From UBA2767 sp965228625 (GTDB lineage Bacteria > Pseudomonadota > Alphaproteobacteria > Rhizobiales > Methyloligellaceae): a stretch of 64,000 nucleotides of DNA. The notes below the pieces were generated by a model. The model was not told the DNA's origin and did no database searches. It worked only from the letters and a program-made list of their open reading frames with translations. How positions within the stretch are numbered: the stretch's first letter is position 1; the number at the start of each line of letters is the position of its first letter. This document shows positions 26,537 to 34,729 of this stretch, piece after piece. The position numbers and the translations under genes were made by a program. The DNA lies in contig OZ245829.1 in the NCBI GenBank assembly GCA_965228625.1, positions 4,836,001-4,900,000 of the forward strand, read 5' to 3'.

Positions 26537-28672
26537 TCAGGCGGCCGGCGCGCGCCGCATGAAGGCCAGTTGGGGAAGCGTCAACAGCGAGCCGTTGTTC
26601 TGCTCGATGACAAAGACATGCTGCACGGGCAGGCCGTCGTCGAGAATGCGATCCGCCAGCCAACGCGCCTTCTCCGAATACTCCACGGAAGCCGTCACAA
26701 TCGCGACGTCGCTCGGTGCACGCGAGGGAAGACTTATGACGTGGCCGAACTCGTTGATGCCGACATAGACGAGAACGACGTCATATGCCGCCTCGAGCGC
26801 CGTGAGCATCCGGGCGAACGCCTGGGTCTGGAGCGGTGTGGCCTGTCGCGGGGTCATTGTGCCGGAGATGAGATGCAGGTCCGAGCCGGGGTCACGGCGG
26901 ACCGCGTCTTCAAAGCGCGTCGTGCCCGATTGAAGCTCGGCGACGCCGGGTGACTCCGGCAGATCGAGGGCGAGTGCCACATGGTCACCCTGTTCGAGTG
27001 CATCGACCAGGATGACGCTTTTGCCCTTCGCCGCGAAGCCGCGTGCAACATCCACGGCTTGTGCCGCGGTCTCGACCCCGGATGAGGCCGCGACAACGAG
27101 GACGCGGTTGCTGCCGTACGTCCCAAGTGCATTGGCCAGGCTTTTGCCGGACCTCAGCACCTCATATCCGGGACGCTCCGATTGGTACCGTGTTTCCGGG
27201 ACATCCATCTGCTGCTGCCCCTGTTGCGAAGCCGGCTCGAAATCGCGCCGCGCGACGGACTGTTGCGGGACGATCAACTCGTGCGCCACCGAGTAGGCAA
27301 TTCCCAACAGAGCGATGGCGGCTGTGGCCAGCAGAGCCAGCGGACCCTTCTTCGGGAAGGACGGTTTGCTGGCGACGTGGGCCCGGGAAATGATGCTGGC
27401 ATGGGCCGGGACCGACGACGTGTCGCTGCGCGTCGTCGCCTCGCGATATCGCGTCAGATAGGATTCCAGCACTTCGCGGTTCGCCGCCGCTTCCCGTTCG
27501 AGGGCACGCAGCCTGATCTGGCTTTCATTCGCCTTCGATGCCGTGTTCTTCAGTTCCGCAAGGCTGTCGCGCAGCGAGGTTTCGCGGGCGCCCGCGATTT
27601 CAGCTTCGCTTTCCAGACTGGAGACGACCTTGCGGGCTTCCTGCCGGATCTGCCGCCGCAAGTCGGCGAGCTCGGAGTTGAGCTGCTGGATACGCGGATG
27701 CGACGGCAACAGCGTGGCCGACAGCTCCGCCAGCGTCCGCTGGACCTGGATGCGTTGCTCAAGCAGGCGCTGGATCAGACGCGAATTGAGGACATCCGCC
27801 GCATCGTCGACGTCGCCCTTGTCCTTGAGCATTTTCTGGATGAGGGCCGCGCGCGCTTCCGCCTCCGTCCGGTTCGCCTTGGCCAGAATGAGCTGGCTGT
27901 TGAGCTCGGAGAGCTGTTGCGAGTCGAGGCTGGTATTGTCCCTGCCCTGCAGGAGCCCGCTGGATGAGCGGAACTTCTCCGCCTTGATGTCCGCATCCTC
28001 CACCTTCTGCGTCAGGTCCTTGATCTGAGCGCTCAACCAGGCGCTGGCCTGTTTCGTCTGCTGCAGTTTTTCGCGCTGCTGCCATACCAGGTAGTTCTCC
28101 GCCAGCGTGTTGGCGGCTTTCGCAGCCGTCTGCGGATTACGCGATTCGAAGTCGATTGCGATCACACGCGATCCCTGCACCTGGTACACGGACAGCCGGT
28201 CGAGAAACGCGTCGACCACGCGTTCCTGCCGGGCCTCTTGCCGGGATTTCGAACCGGACGGCGCAAAGCGCGAGAGAAGACTCGAAACGCCCCAGCTTCC
28301 GGCGCTCTTGTTGAATTCGGGGTCCTGATCGAGCTTGAGGTCACTGACGACGCTCCTGGCGAGGTCGCGCGACAACAGCACCTGAACCTGGCTCGATACC
28401 GCCTCCTTGTCCATGAGCGTGCTGAGGTCGTTTTGCGATGTTGTGGATGCGGTCGGGCGCGTGAAAGAGGTGTCTTCCCGTTCGATGATAATGCGCGCCT
28501 GTGACGAATAGAGCGGCGTCACAAAGCTCAGCGACATGTATGTGATCACCCCGGCCATGATGGCGAGGATTGCAATCGGGAGTTTTCGCCGGTTTACGGC
28601 GCGAAGAAGCGCCGCAATCTCAATATCCTCGGAAACGCCGGGCCTCGCAGTCGGGTACATATCGATACTCAC
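26537..28672 (-). CDS. Wzc/ExoP-like polysaccharide co-polymerase with degenerate kinase domain
   Basis: 711 residues. Membrane segments at about 32-51 and 444-463 flank a long periplasmic coiled-coil region (about 200-400); the SKPSFPKKGPLALL motif (435-448) before the second segment is the family's proline-rich signature. The cytoplasmic part (about 505-700) aligns in pattern with bacterial tyrosine kinases, but the Walker A position reads AASSGVETAA and lacks GKS/T, and there is no C-terminal tyrosine cluster. It should set chain length and gate export without kinase activity. Start is GTG 28672; ATG 28660 is an alternative. Confidence 0.88.
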   Translation of the reverse strand: MSIDMYPTARPGVSEDIEIAALLRAVNRRKLPIAILAIMAGVITYMSLSFVTPLYSSQARIIIEREDTSFTRPTASTTSQNDLSTLMDKEAVSSQVQVLLSRDLARSVVSDLKLDQDPEFNKSAGSWGVSSLLSRFAPSGSKSRQEARQERVVDAFLDRLSVYQVQGSRVIAIDFESRNPQTAAKAANTLAENYLVWQQREKLQQTKQASAWLSAQIKDLTQKVEDADIKAEKFRSSSGLLQGRDNTSLDSQQLSELNSQLILAKANRTEAEARAALIQKMLKDKGDVDDAADVLNSRLIQRLLEQRIQVQRTLAELSATLLPSHPRIQQLNSELADLRRQIRQEARKVVSSLESEAEIAGARETSLRDSLAELKNTASKANESQIRLRALEREAAANREVLESYLTRYREATTRSDTSSVPAHASIISRAHVASKPSFPKKGPLALLATAAIALLGIAYSVAHELIVPQQSVARRDFEPASQQGQQQMDVPETRYQSERPGYEVLRSGKSLANALGTYGSNRVLVVAASSGVETAAQAVDVARGFAAKGKSVILVDALEQGDHVALALDLPESPGVAELQSGTTRFEDAVRRDPGSDLHLISGTMTPRQATPLQTQAFARMLTALEAAYDVVLVYVGINEFGHVISLPSRAPSDVAIVTASVEYSEKARWLADRILDDGLPVQHVFVIEQNNGSLLTLPQLAFMRRAPAA

Positions 28673-28831
28673 GCAATTGGTACTTGTTACCTGGAGTTGT
28701 AGCGATTCCGGGTAACCAAAGACTTAAGCAATGGGTCAACACGGCACGGCTGCTTAACGTTTGTTAACCATGCTGGGCCTACAAACGACTCGTATTCGAG
28801 AATCGATTTCTTTGACGCACGTTGGGCTCAA

Positions 28832-29518
28832 ATGACTGGCCGCCTTGCCGTTTTCACCGCCGCGCTGTCCATGTTGCTTGCAGGCTGCAACGCGACAAAC
28901 CCTTCCGGCGCGCCCACGGCCGGTGTCACGCTGCGGACCAGCATACCGGTGAACGCGCCGGCGCGGCCAATGGCACTGCATCCGGACGTTGTGCCGGCTG
29001 CAACTCCAGGCCCGGCGGTTGCCCCGGTCCCGGTCGGATATGCGCCGTCATCGCCGGAGGCACCCTATCGGCTTGGTCCCGGTGACCAGTTGCGCGTCAT
29101 CGTGTTCGGTCAGGAGAACCTCTCACGGATCTATCTCGTGGATGCCAGCGGTTTCGTGTCGCTTCCGCTCATCGGCGCCGTTCCGGCGCGCGGGTCGACA
29201 ACGTTCGAGCTGGAGGATCGCATCGCCGCTGCCCTGCGGCGCAAATATGTGAAGGATCCCAAGGTGACGGTCGAGGTTGAGCGTCACAGGCCGTTTTTCA
29301 TACTCGGAGAGGTTCGCAACGCCGGCCAATACCCCTATGTTGCAGGCATGACGGTACAGACGGCAGTCGCCATCGCCGGCGGGTTCACGCCGCGGGCAAG
29401 AAAGTCCCGTGTTTGGCTTACACGGTCGGTGAACGGCGCGGCGGAGACCAGGAAAGTTCCCCTCAGTTGGCCCATTCGTCCGGGCGATACGATCAACGTG
29501 AAAGAACGTTTTTTCTAG
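28832..29518 (+). CDS. Polysaccharide export lipoprotein (Wza/ExoF-like)
   Basis: 228 residues. The lipobox LLAGC puts the lipidated cysteine at residue 19. A Pro/Ala-rich linker leads to the poly_export domain (YRLGPGDQLRVIVFGQENLS, about 78-97) and one SLBB-type domain (PFFILGEVRNAGQYPYVAGM). Shorter than enteric Wza, as is usual in alphaproteobacteria. It is divergent from the wzc-like gene, 159 bases away; together they form the export complex. Confidence 0.9.
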   Translation: MTGRLAVFTAALSMLLAGCNATNPSGAPTAGVTLRTSIPVNAPARPMALHPDVVPAATPGPAVAPVPVGYAPSSPEAPYRLGPGDQLRVIVFGQENLSRIYLVDASGFVSLPLIGAVPARGSTTFELEDRIAAALRRKYVKDPKVTVEVERHRPFFILGEVRNAGQYPYVAGMTVQTAVAIAGGFTPRARKSRVWLTRSVNGAAETRKVPLSWPIRPGDTINVKERFF

Positions 29519-29550
29519 GATAGCGGCCAGGTGAAACGCGCGACGCACTC

Positions 29551-30693
29551 GTGAGCGGATCTCTTGCAATTCTCCATTGCTTACGGGCGCCGATTGGCGG
29601 CCTGTTCCGCCACGTGTCCGATCTGGCGGCCGAGCAGACGGACATGGGAAATCGCGTCGGCATCATATGCGATGCGAAGAATTACGGCGAAGCCGCTGAA
29701 TCCGCTCTGCGAAACCTTGCCGAGACCGTCTGCGATCTCGGTGTCACCCGCGTCAGGATGAGCCGGCAACTGGGGCTGCGCGATGCCACCGCCACGCTGG
29801 CTGTCAAGCGCGTCGCCCAGCGGACCGAGGCGCAGGTCCTGCACGGACACGGCGCCAAGGGTGGCGCCTATGCCCGTCTCGCCGCCAGGTCGCTGAAACA
29901 GGCGGGCCAGGAGCTGCGCGTCTTCTACACGCCCCATGGCGGCGCATTGCATTACAGCCCGGCGAGCCTCAAGGGGCGGATTTTCATGGCTCTCGAACGC
30001 AAACTGGCGGAGTTCACCGACGGCCTGATTTTCGAAAGCGACTACGCGGCCCGTCTCTACGAGGCTCAGGTCGGCAAGCCCCAGTGTGAAATGCGCATCG
30101 TGCTGAACGGTCTCCGGCCCCAGGAGTTCTACGACATCGTCCTCGACGTCGACGCGGCGGAGTTCGTTTTCGTCGGCGAGTTGCGGCACCTGAAAGGCGT
30201 CGACATTCTCCTCCAGGCGCTCGCCGAGGTGCGCCAAAAGCGACCCGCAGCCGTCTTCATTGCCGGAACGGGACCCGACGAGAGAAAATTCAAGGCGCTT
30301 GCGCGCAAGCTCGACCTCACTGATGCGGTCACGTTCGCCGGGCATGTGGCCGCGCGCGCCGCGTTTCCGAGGGGGCAATGTCTTGTTGTTCCCTCGCGTC
30401 TGGAGTCCCTGCCCTATGTGGTGCTGGAAGCAGCCGCCGCCCGCATGCCGATCATTGCGACACATGTCGGGGGCATTCCCGAGATCACGGCCGGAACGGA
30501 CGTTCAACTGATCCCGTCCGACGACATCGGGGCGCTCGCCACGCAGATGATGGCGTTTCTCAATGATCCGGCCGTGTTCGCCGCGCGCGCGGCGGAGCTC
30601 CAGTCCACCGTGTCGGAGAGGTTCACCGTCTCGGGGATGACGCGCTACATCACCCACTTCTATGTGAGCCGGCTGCTCGATCCGGCGCGGTGA
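29551..30693 (+). CDS. Glycosyltransferase family 4
   Basis: 380 residues with a GT-B fold. N-terminal glycine-rich loop at RAPIGGLFRHV; in the C-terminal domain the EX7E motif reads SRLESLPYVVLEAAA with both glutamates, preceded by FVGELRHLKGVDILLQAL. It should retain configuration and use an NDP-sugar to extend the lipid-linked repeat unit in the cytoplasm. The start is GTG 29551; no in-frame ATG precedes it. It is 32 bases after the export lipoprotein gene. Confidence 0.88.
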   Translation: MSGSLAILHCLRAPIGGLFRHVSDLAAEQTDMGNRVGIICDAKNYGEAAESALRNLAETVCDLGVTRVRMSRQLGLRDATATLAVKRVAQRTEAQVLHGHGAKGGAYARLAARSLKQAGQELRVFYTPHGGALHYSPASLKGRIFMALERKLAEFTDGLIFESDYAARLYEAQVGKPQCEMRIVLNGLRPQEFYDIVLDVDAAEFVFVGELRHLKGVDILLQALAEVRQKRPAAVFIAGTGPDERKFKALARKLDLTDAVTFAGHVAARAAFPRGQCLVVPSRLESLPYVVLEAAAARMPIIATHVGGIPEITAGTDVQLIPSDDIGALATQMMAFLNDPAVFAARAAELQSTVSERFTVSGMTRYITHFYVSRLLDPAR

Positions 30694-30904
30694 GTGCCCG
30701 TGTGCACCGCTGATACGCGGGGCAACGCACACTTAACCATATCCCGAAACACCGACCGGGTCCGATGCGCGGTTAAGCGTTCCCAGAGCACTTGCTGATA
30801 TTCCTCATCATGGGTCTCGGCGGACGAAAGACCGCGGGGGACATGCTTTCAGGGGAGACACGGTGCCGGATTGCCGCTCTGTGTAAAGTTCGGGTCACAA
30901 GCTG

Positions 30905-32449
30905 ATGTCTGACATTTCCGCCTCAGACAATTCACTGCAGGATCGCCGCAGCCACGCGCGCAGCTCGACGGAGCGGCGCGCCGCCCCGAGGCCGCGTCTT
31001 GGAAACTTCCAATTCTCGTCAGGTGCCAGCCTGATATCGCCGCAGGTCGTGACCGGCAGCGCCCGGCTGATCGAGTTCCTGTTGATTGCGGGTCTCGGCT
31101 ACGGGATCTTCCTGTCCTACATCCACGGGGGGGCGTTGCCGGAGGATCAGTTCGGGCAGATCCTCTACGGTGTCGCGATTCTTGTCGCCGCGGCCGGATC
31201 GGTTCTGAGCTTCCAGGCCCTGCGGCTATACGACATCTCGATATTCTCGAGCCTGTTTCGGCAGATCGGTCGCGTCTGCGCCGGCTGGACACTGATCTTC
31301 GCCGTGTTGATGGCGATCGCGTTCTTCACAAAGCTCGGCCAGGAGTACTCGCGTTTCTGGGTTGCCTCCTGGTACGTCAGCGGGCTGTCGGCTCTCGTGA
31401 TCTTCCGCATTGCCTTGTGCATCGCGGTGCGCAACTGGAGCCGGCTCGGGCGGCTGAACCGCCGCGCCGTCATCGTCGGCGGCGGTCGGGCTGCCCACAA
31501 GCTGATCAAGGCGCTTGAAGCATCGCGCGATACGGACATCCGGATTTACGGCGTGTTCGACGACCGCGACGGCAAGCGCGTCTCCGACCGGATCGCCGGA
31601 TATCCGCGGCTCGGAAATGTGGATGAACTGATCGAATTCGGGCGCGACAAGCGGCTTGACCTGCTGATCCTGACGCTGCCCATCACCGCGGAAAAGCGCC
31701 TGCTCGAGCTCTACCAGAAACTCTGGGTGCTGCCCGTCGACATTCGCCTGTCGGCGCACACGAACAAGCTGCGCTTCCGCCCGCGCGCCTACTCCTACAT
31801 CGGCAATGTTCCGTTCATCGACATGCAGGACAAGGCGATCACCGACTGGGACTATGTCGTCAAATGGGTGTTCGACAAGGTGGTCGCGAGCACGCTGGTG
31901 CTGCTCCTGTCGCCGCTGATGGCGCTGATCGCGCTGGCGGTGAAGCTCGACAGTCCGGGCCCCGTTTTCTTTAAGCAGAAACGCCACGGTTTCAACAACG
32001 AGCTGATCGAGGTCTACAAGTTCCGATCGATGTATTCCGACAAGTCGGACGCCAACGCGGCAAGGCTCGTGACCAAGGACGATGACCGCGTGACCCGCGT
32101 CGGCCGGTTCATCCGCAAGACGAGCCTCGACGAACTCCCGCAACTTTTCAACGTGCTCAAGGGCGAGTTGTCGCTCGTCGGCCCGCGTCCGCACGCGCTG
32201 CAGGCGAAGGCCGCGGACCGGCTCTACGCCGACGTGGTGGATGGCTATTTCGCGCGCCACCGGGTGAAGCCCGGTATCACCGGCTGGGCGCAGATCAACG
32301 GCTGGCGCGGCGAAACCGACACCCACGAGAAACTGGAACACCGGGTCGAGCACGATCTGTACTACATCGAGAACTGGTCAATCTTCCTCGATCTCTACAT
32401 TCTGCTGATGACGCCGTTTGCGTTGATCAAGGCGGAAAACGCCTATTGA
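30905..32449 (+). CDS. Undecaprenyl-phosphate hexose-1-phosphate transferase (priming enzyme)
   Basis: 514-residue polytopic polyisoprenyl-phosphate hexose-1-phosphotransferase. Four membrane segments in residues 40-180, then a CoA-binding-like Rossmann part (RRAVIVGGGRAAHKLIKALE), a fifth hydrophobic segment near 325-345 and the catalytic domain with SPGPVFFKQKRHG, YKFRSM, TSLDELPQLFNVLKGELS and VGPRPHA. It starts repeat-unit assembly by loading a sugar phosphate on the lipid carrier, probably glucose. Follows the GT4 gene by 211 bases. Confidence 0.93.
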   Translation: MSDISASDNSLQDRRSHARSSTERRAAPRPRLGNFQFSSGASLISPQVVTGSARLIEFLLIAGLGYGIFLSYIHGGALPEDQFGQILYGVAILVAAAGSVLSFQALRLYDISIFSSLFRQIGRVCAGWTLIFAVLMAIAFFTKLGQEYSRFWVASWYVSGLSALVIFRIALCIAVRNWSRLGRLNRRAVIVGGGRAAHKLIKALEASRDTDIRIYGVFDDRDGKRVSDRIAGYPRLGNVDELIEFGRDKRLDLLILTLPITAEKRLLELYQKLWVLPVDIRLSAHTNKLRFRPRAYSYIGNVPFIDMQDKAITDWDYVVKWVFDKVVASTLVLLLSPLMALIALAVKLDSPGPVFFKQKRHGFNNELIEVYKFRSMYSDKSDANAARLVTKDDDRVTRVGRFIRKTSLDELPQLFNVLKGELSLVGPRPHALQAKAADRLYADVVDGYFARHRVKPGITGWAQINGWRGETDTHEKLEHRVEHDLYYIENWSIFLDLYILLMTPFALIKAENAY

Positions 32450-32467
32450 GTCGGAGGGCGGCAATCC

Positions 32468-33757
32468 ATGATTGCGGGCCAGCCTTCAGCGGTTAGCACC
32501 CTTGGATTTCATGGACCTGCCGCGCCCGCCACGGCGCAGGGGCTGAGCCTCGCGATCGTCTGGCTGACGATCTGCTCCTCCTCCATCGTCTTCACCGATC
32601 CGGCACCCTACGACGTGCTGATGGTGGGGCTGGTCGTGCTTCTGCCGATGGTGCGCCTGACCGCGTTTCCACCCGGCATCAACGGCTTTCTTATTATCTG
32701 GCTGCTGATCGGCGCCGGAGGCCTGATCTCGTCGATGAAGTCCGGTACGCTCGATGTCTCGATCAAGCACGCGGCGATTTCGATCTATCTTTCGCTGTCC
32801 GCCGTCCTGGTCGCGGCTTTCGTCGCCAAGAGCCCCGAACGCCATGTCCGCCTGATCATGTCGGCCCTCACCTTCGGTGCCCTGATTGCGGCGGTCGCCG
32901 GGTTGCTCGGCTATTTCGACGTTCTGCCGGGGGCGAGAAGTCTGTTCACGAAATTCGATCGCGCTCGCGGCTTTTTCAAGGATCCCAATGTCTACGGGCC
33001 GTTTCTCGTTCCCCCTCTGCTCTACTGCCTGCATGGAATGATCGCCGGCCGGCCATCGCGCGTACTCCTCAACGCGGCCTTCACCGGCGTGATCGCGCTC
33101 GGATTGCTGATCAGCTTTTCACGCGGTGCCTGGTTCAACGGCGCCGTCGCCCTGCTGGTGTACGGCTACGTGCTGTTCGTGGCCGCCCCGTCCAACAGGC
33201 TGCGCATCAAGCTGCTCGTGATCGCGTTCTTTGCCGGGTGTTCGGCCATTCTCGGGCTGTTCGCAGCGCTACAGGTGGAGACGATCGCCGCCCTCTTCAG
33301 CGAACGGGCGAGCCTGTCCCAGTCATACGATCTCGGTCCCGATGGCCGGTTTGCCGGCCAGTTGAAGGCACTCGGCGTGATTGCCGCGCATCCGCTGGGC
33401 ATCGGTGCCCTCGAGTTCGGCCGCACATTCGACAATGAAGACGCTCACAACATCTATCTGAGCATGTTCCTGAACAATGGCTGGCTCGGTGGATTTGCCT
33501 ATCTCGGGCTTGTTCTGACGACGCTGGTGGCGGCTTTCCGGCACGCGCTGCGCCGTGGGCCGTTGCAGGGCTACGCCATCGTTCTGCTGTCGGCTTTCGC
33601 CGGTCTCGCGCTCGAGGGCATCGTCATCGACACCGATCACTGGCGGCTGTTCTACATCCTGATGGGATTGATCTGGGGCCTCGTGGCTGCGGCACCTGGG
33701 GCGGGCGAACCGTCATTCGATATGCCGGGAAAAAATGGTCGGAGCGGCGAGATTTGA
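32468..33757 (+). CDS. O-antigen ligase/polymerase family (Wzy-like) membrane protein
   Basis: 429 residues with about ten membrane segments. The Wzy_C-type periplasmic loop contains a fragment with the conserved pattern HPLGIGALEFGRTFDNEDAH followed by NIYLSMFLNNGWLGG. It likely polymerises the lipid-linked repeat unit. GGAGGG precedes ATG 32468, 18 bases after the priming enzyme. The last seven codons and the stop (33755-33757) lie inside a tRNA-Pro fragment, so the C-terminal tail is encoded by tRNA-derived sequence. Confidence 0.87.
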   Translation: MIAGQPSAVSTLGFHGPAAPATAQGLSLAIVWLTICSSSIVFTDPAPYDVLMVGLVVLLPMVRLTAFPPGINGFLIIWLLIGAGGLISSMKSGTLDVSIKHAAISIYLSLSAVLVAAFVAKSPERHVRLIMSALTFGALIAAVAGLLGYFDVLPGARSLFTKFDRARGFFKDPNVYGPFLVPPLLYCLHGMIAGRPSRVLLNAAFTGVIALGLLISFSRGAWFNGAVALLVYGYVLFVAAPSNRLRIKLLVIAFFAGCSAILGLFAALQVETIAALFSERASLSQSYDLGPDGRFAGQLKALGVIAAHPLGIGALEFGRTFDNEDAHNIYLSMFLNNGWLGGFAYLGLVLTTLVAAFRHALRRGPLQGYAIVLLSAFAGLALEGIVIDTDHWRLFYILMGLIWGLVAAAPGAGEPSFDMPGKNGRSGEI

Positions 33758-33783
33758 ACTCGCGACCCCCGGTCCCGCAGACC
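33734..33783 (-). repeat. Truncated tRNA-Pro(GGG) 3' end (att-like direct repeat)
   Basis: 50 bases identical to 34570-34619 except for one position (G at 33777 against C at 34613). It covers the CCA end, acceptor 3' strand, T-arm and part of the anticodon arm, then diverges at 33784, so it cannot fold as a tRNA. Same orientation as the intact copy. Reads as the displaced attachment site of an element that integrated at the tRNA 3' end. Confidence 0.85.
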
Positions 33784-33973
33784 TGAGATAGTAGCAATGC
33801 GATTCCGCTGCAATCAAGATTTCATGCAGATGACTCTGTACAACGGAAAATCAATTATACCGTCAAAACAAAAAAACCACCGCAATGCAAAATAAATATT
33901 GTAGACATTCGAACAGTCGGCAGTCAAAATTAGGGTATCAGTAATTCTCACCAAGTAATGAGGAGGAATAGTG

Positions 33974-34411
33974 ATGCCTGCCAAACCAGATCCAGACAAC
34001 CGACAGTCGCGCCGTCTGGGCGGCGATGATGGATTCCCAAAGGCGGGGGAACTTCCGTTCCAAATTGGCGGAGACGACGCGTTTCCGTTGGCCGGGGCCA
34101 ATCCCTCAAAGACCTGTAGTCTAATTGATTTCCAACACTTTGAAGTCGTGCCGGGACTCAAACCGGAAACATGGTTTCTGACTGTCGGCGGAACGCTTAG
34201 CAGTATCTCTATCAGAGCATCATTGTGTCCGGTCTATTACCCAGCCCAACCGGAGTATTGGGAAATTGAGGTGATCGGTTGCGTTCCTCCGATCGTCCTC
34301 CCGGTCGAGGGCGTGTTCCTGGAGACGATCCCGGTCACAGACACAATGGGCAAAAAAGGAATCGAGGTTGTAGGGGCAACCAAACGGGAGACCTGGCAAC
34401 TGCCCTCCTGA
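33974..34411 (+). CDS. Orphan protein with a repeated GGDD motif, inside the tRNA-flanked insertion
   Basis: 145 residues, no recognised family. Residues 17-44 contain a near-duplicate: GGDDGFPKAGELPF then GGDDAFPLAGANP. The C-terminal 95 residues alternate hydrophobic and polar positions (TWFLTVGGTLSSISIRASL, then EYWEIEVIGCVPPIVLPVEG), suggesting a beta-rich domain; two cysteines lie at about 87 and 105. There is no signal peptide. AGGAGG eight bases upstream supports ATG 33974 (a GTG directly before it is in frame). The AT-rich upstream region differs from neighbouring genes, consistent with transfer. Confidence 0.65.
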   Translation: MPAKPDPDNRQSRRLGGDDGFPKAGELPFQIGGDDAFPLAGANPSKTCSLIDFQHFEVVPGLKPETWFLTVGGTLSSISIRASLCPVYYPAQPEYWEIEVIGCVPPIVLPVEGVFLETIPVTDTMGKKGIEVVGATKRETWQLPS

Positions 34412-34521
34412 TAGGTTGCTAGGTTCCGTGCGGCGGCAACGGTGGCCTCGTCCTCATCTCTCGCCGCTTCAGAAGCTACCGAATTTGTCGCCTGCCAATA
34501 CCATCGTCACTTTGGTGATTT

Positions 34522-34546
34522 CAGTGTCACATAAACTGTGACGCTG
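34522..34546. repeat. Hairpin-forming inverted repeat near the insertion end
   Basis: CAGTGTCACA (34522-34531) and TGTGACGCTG (34537-34546) pair over ten bases with one G-T wobble around a five-base loop TAAAC. It lies 24 bases inside the right-hand repeat. It could be a recombinase arm site or a weak terminator for the orphan gene; no T run follows on either strand. Confidence 0.5.
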
Positions 34547-34569
34547 TTGTCCCGAATTTCTGGAAAAAG

Positions 34570-34619
34570 AATGGTCGGAGCGGCGAGATTTGAACTCGCG
34601 ACCCCCGGTCCCCCAGACC
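34570..34619 (-). repeat. tRNA-Pro 3' end direct repeat, intact-gene copy
   Basis: The second copy of the 50-base repeat, forming the 3' part of the complete tRNA-Pro(GGG) at 34572-34649. It marks the end of the insertion that keeps the tRNA functional. Confidence 0.85.
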
Positions 34620-34649
34620 GGTGCGCTAACCGGGCTGCGCCACGCTCCG
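34572..34649 (-). tRNA. tRNA-Pro (anticodon GGG)
   Basis: Minus-strand cloverleaf: acceptor CGGAGCG pairs with CGCTCCG, the anticodon stem CCGGT pairs with ACCGG around loop CTGGGGG giving GGG, and the T-arm contains AGTTCAAATCTC. Discriminator A and encoded CCA at 34575-34572. Its 3' part is duplicated 836 bases away as a fragment. Confidence 0.96.
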
Positions 34650-34729
34650 TCCCAAGGTCTCTGGTTTTGCCTGCTTAACGCGCGCGCGTCAATCTCATCT
34701 TGGCCGGAAACCGGCTGCGGCAGGTTCGA

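Larger units (their letters stand above)
33734..34619. mobile_element. Sub-kilobase insertion at tRNA-Pro(GGG), no integrase
   Basis: Two direct 50-base repeats of the tRNA-Pro 3' end flank 786 bases that are more AT-rich than the neighbours, most clearly at 33830-33960. The interval holds one plausible gene (33974-34411) and a hairpin at 34522-34546. The geometry, an intact tRNA at one end and a displaced 3' fragment at the other, is what site-specific integration into tRNA genes leaves. No recombinase is present, so it is either a deletion remnant of a larger island or a small element mobilised in trans. Confidence 0.7.

Noticed and set aside
29581..30732. A 383-codon minus-strand frame over the GT4 gene
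   Set aside because: Shadow of the glycosyltransferase, which has the EX7E motif and operon context.
33734..33783. A second tRNA-Pro(GGG) gene
   Set aside because: Only the 3' half is present and pairing fails beyond 33783; it is a fragment.
33814..34161. A minus-strand 115-codon frame inside the insertion
   Set aside because: Its Ser/Pro repeats are the antisense of the GGDD repeat; the plus-strand gene has AGGAGG and a fitting start, the minus one does not.
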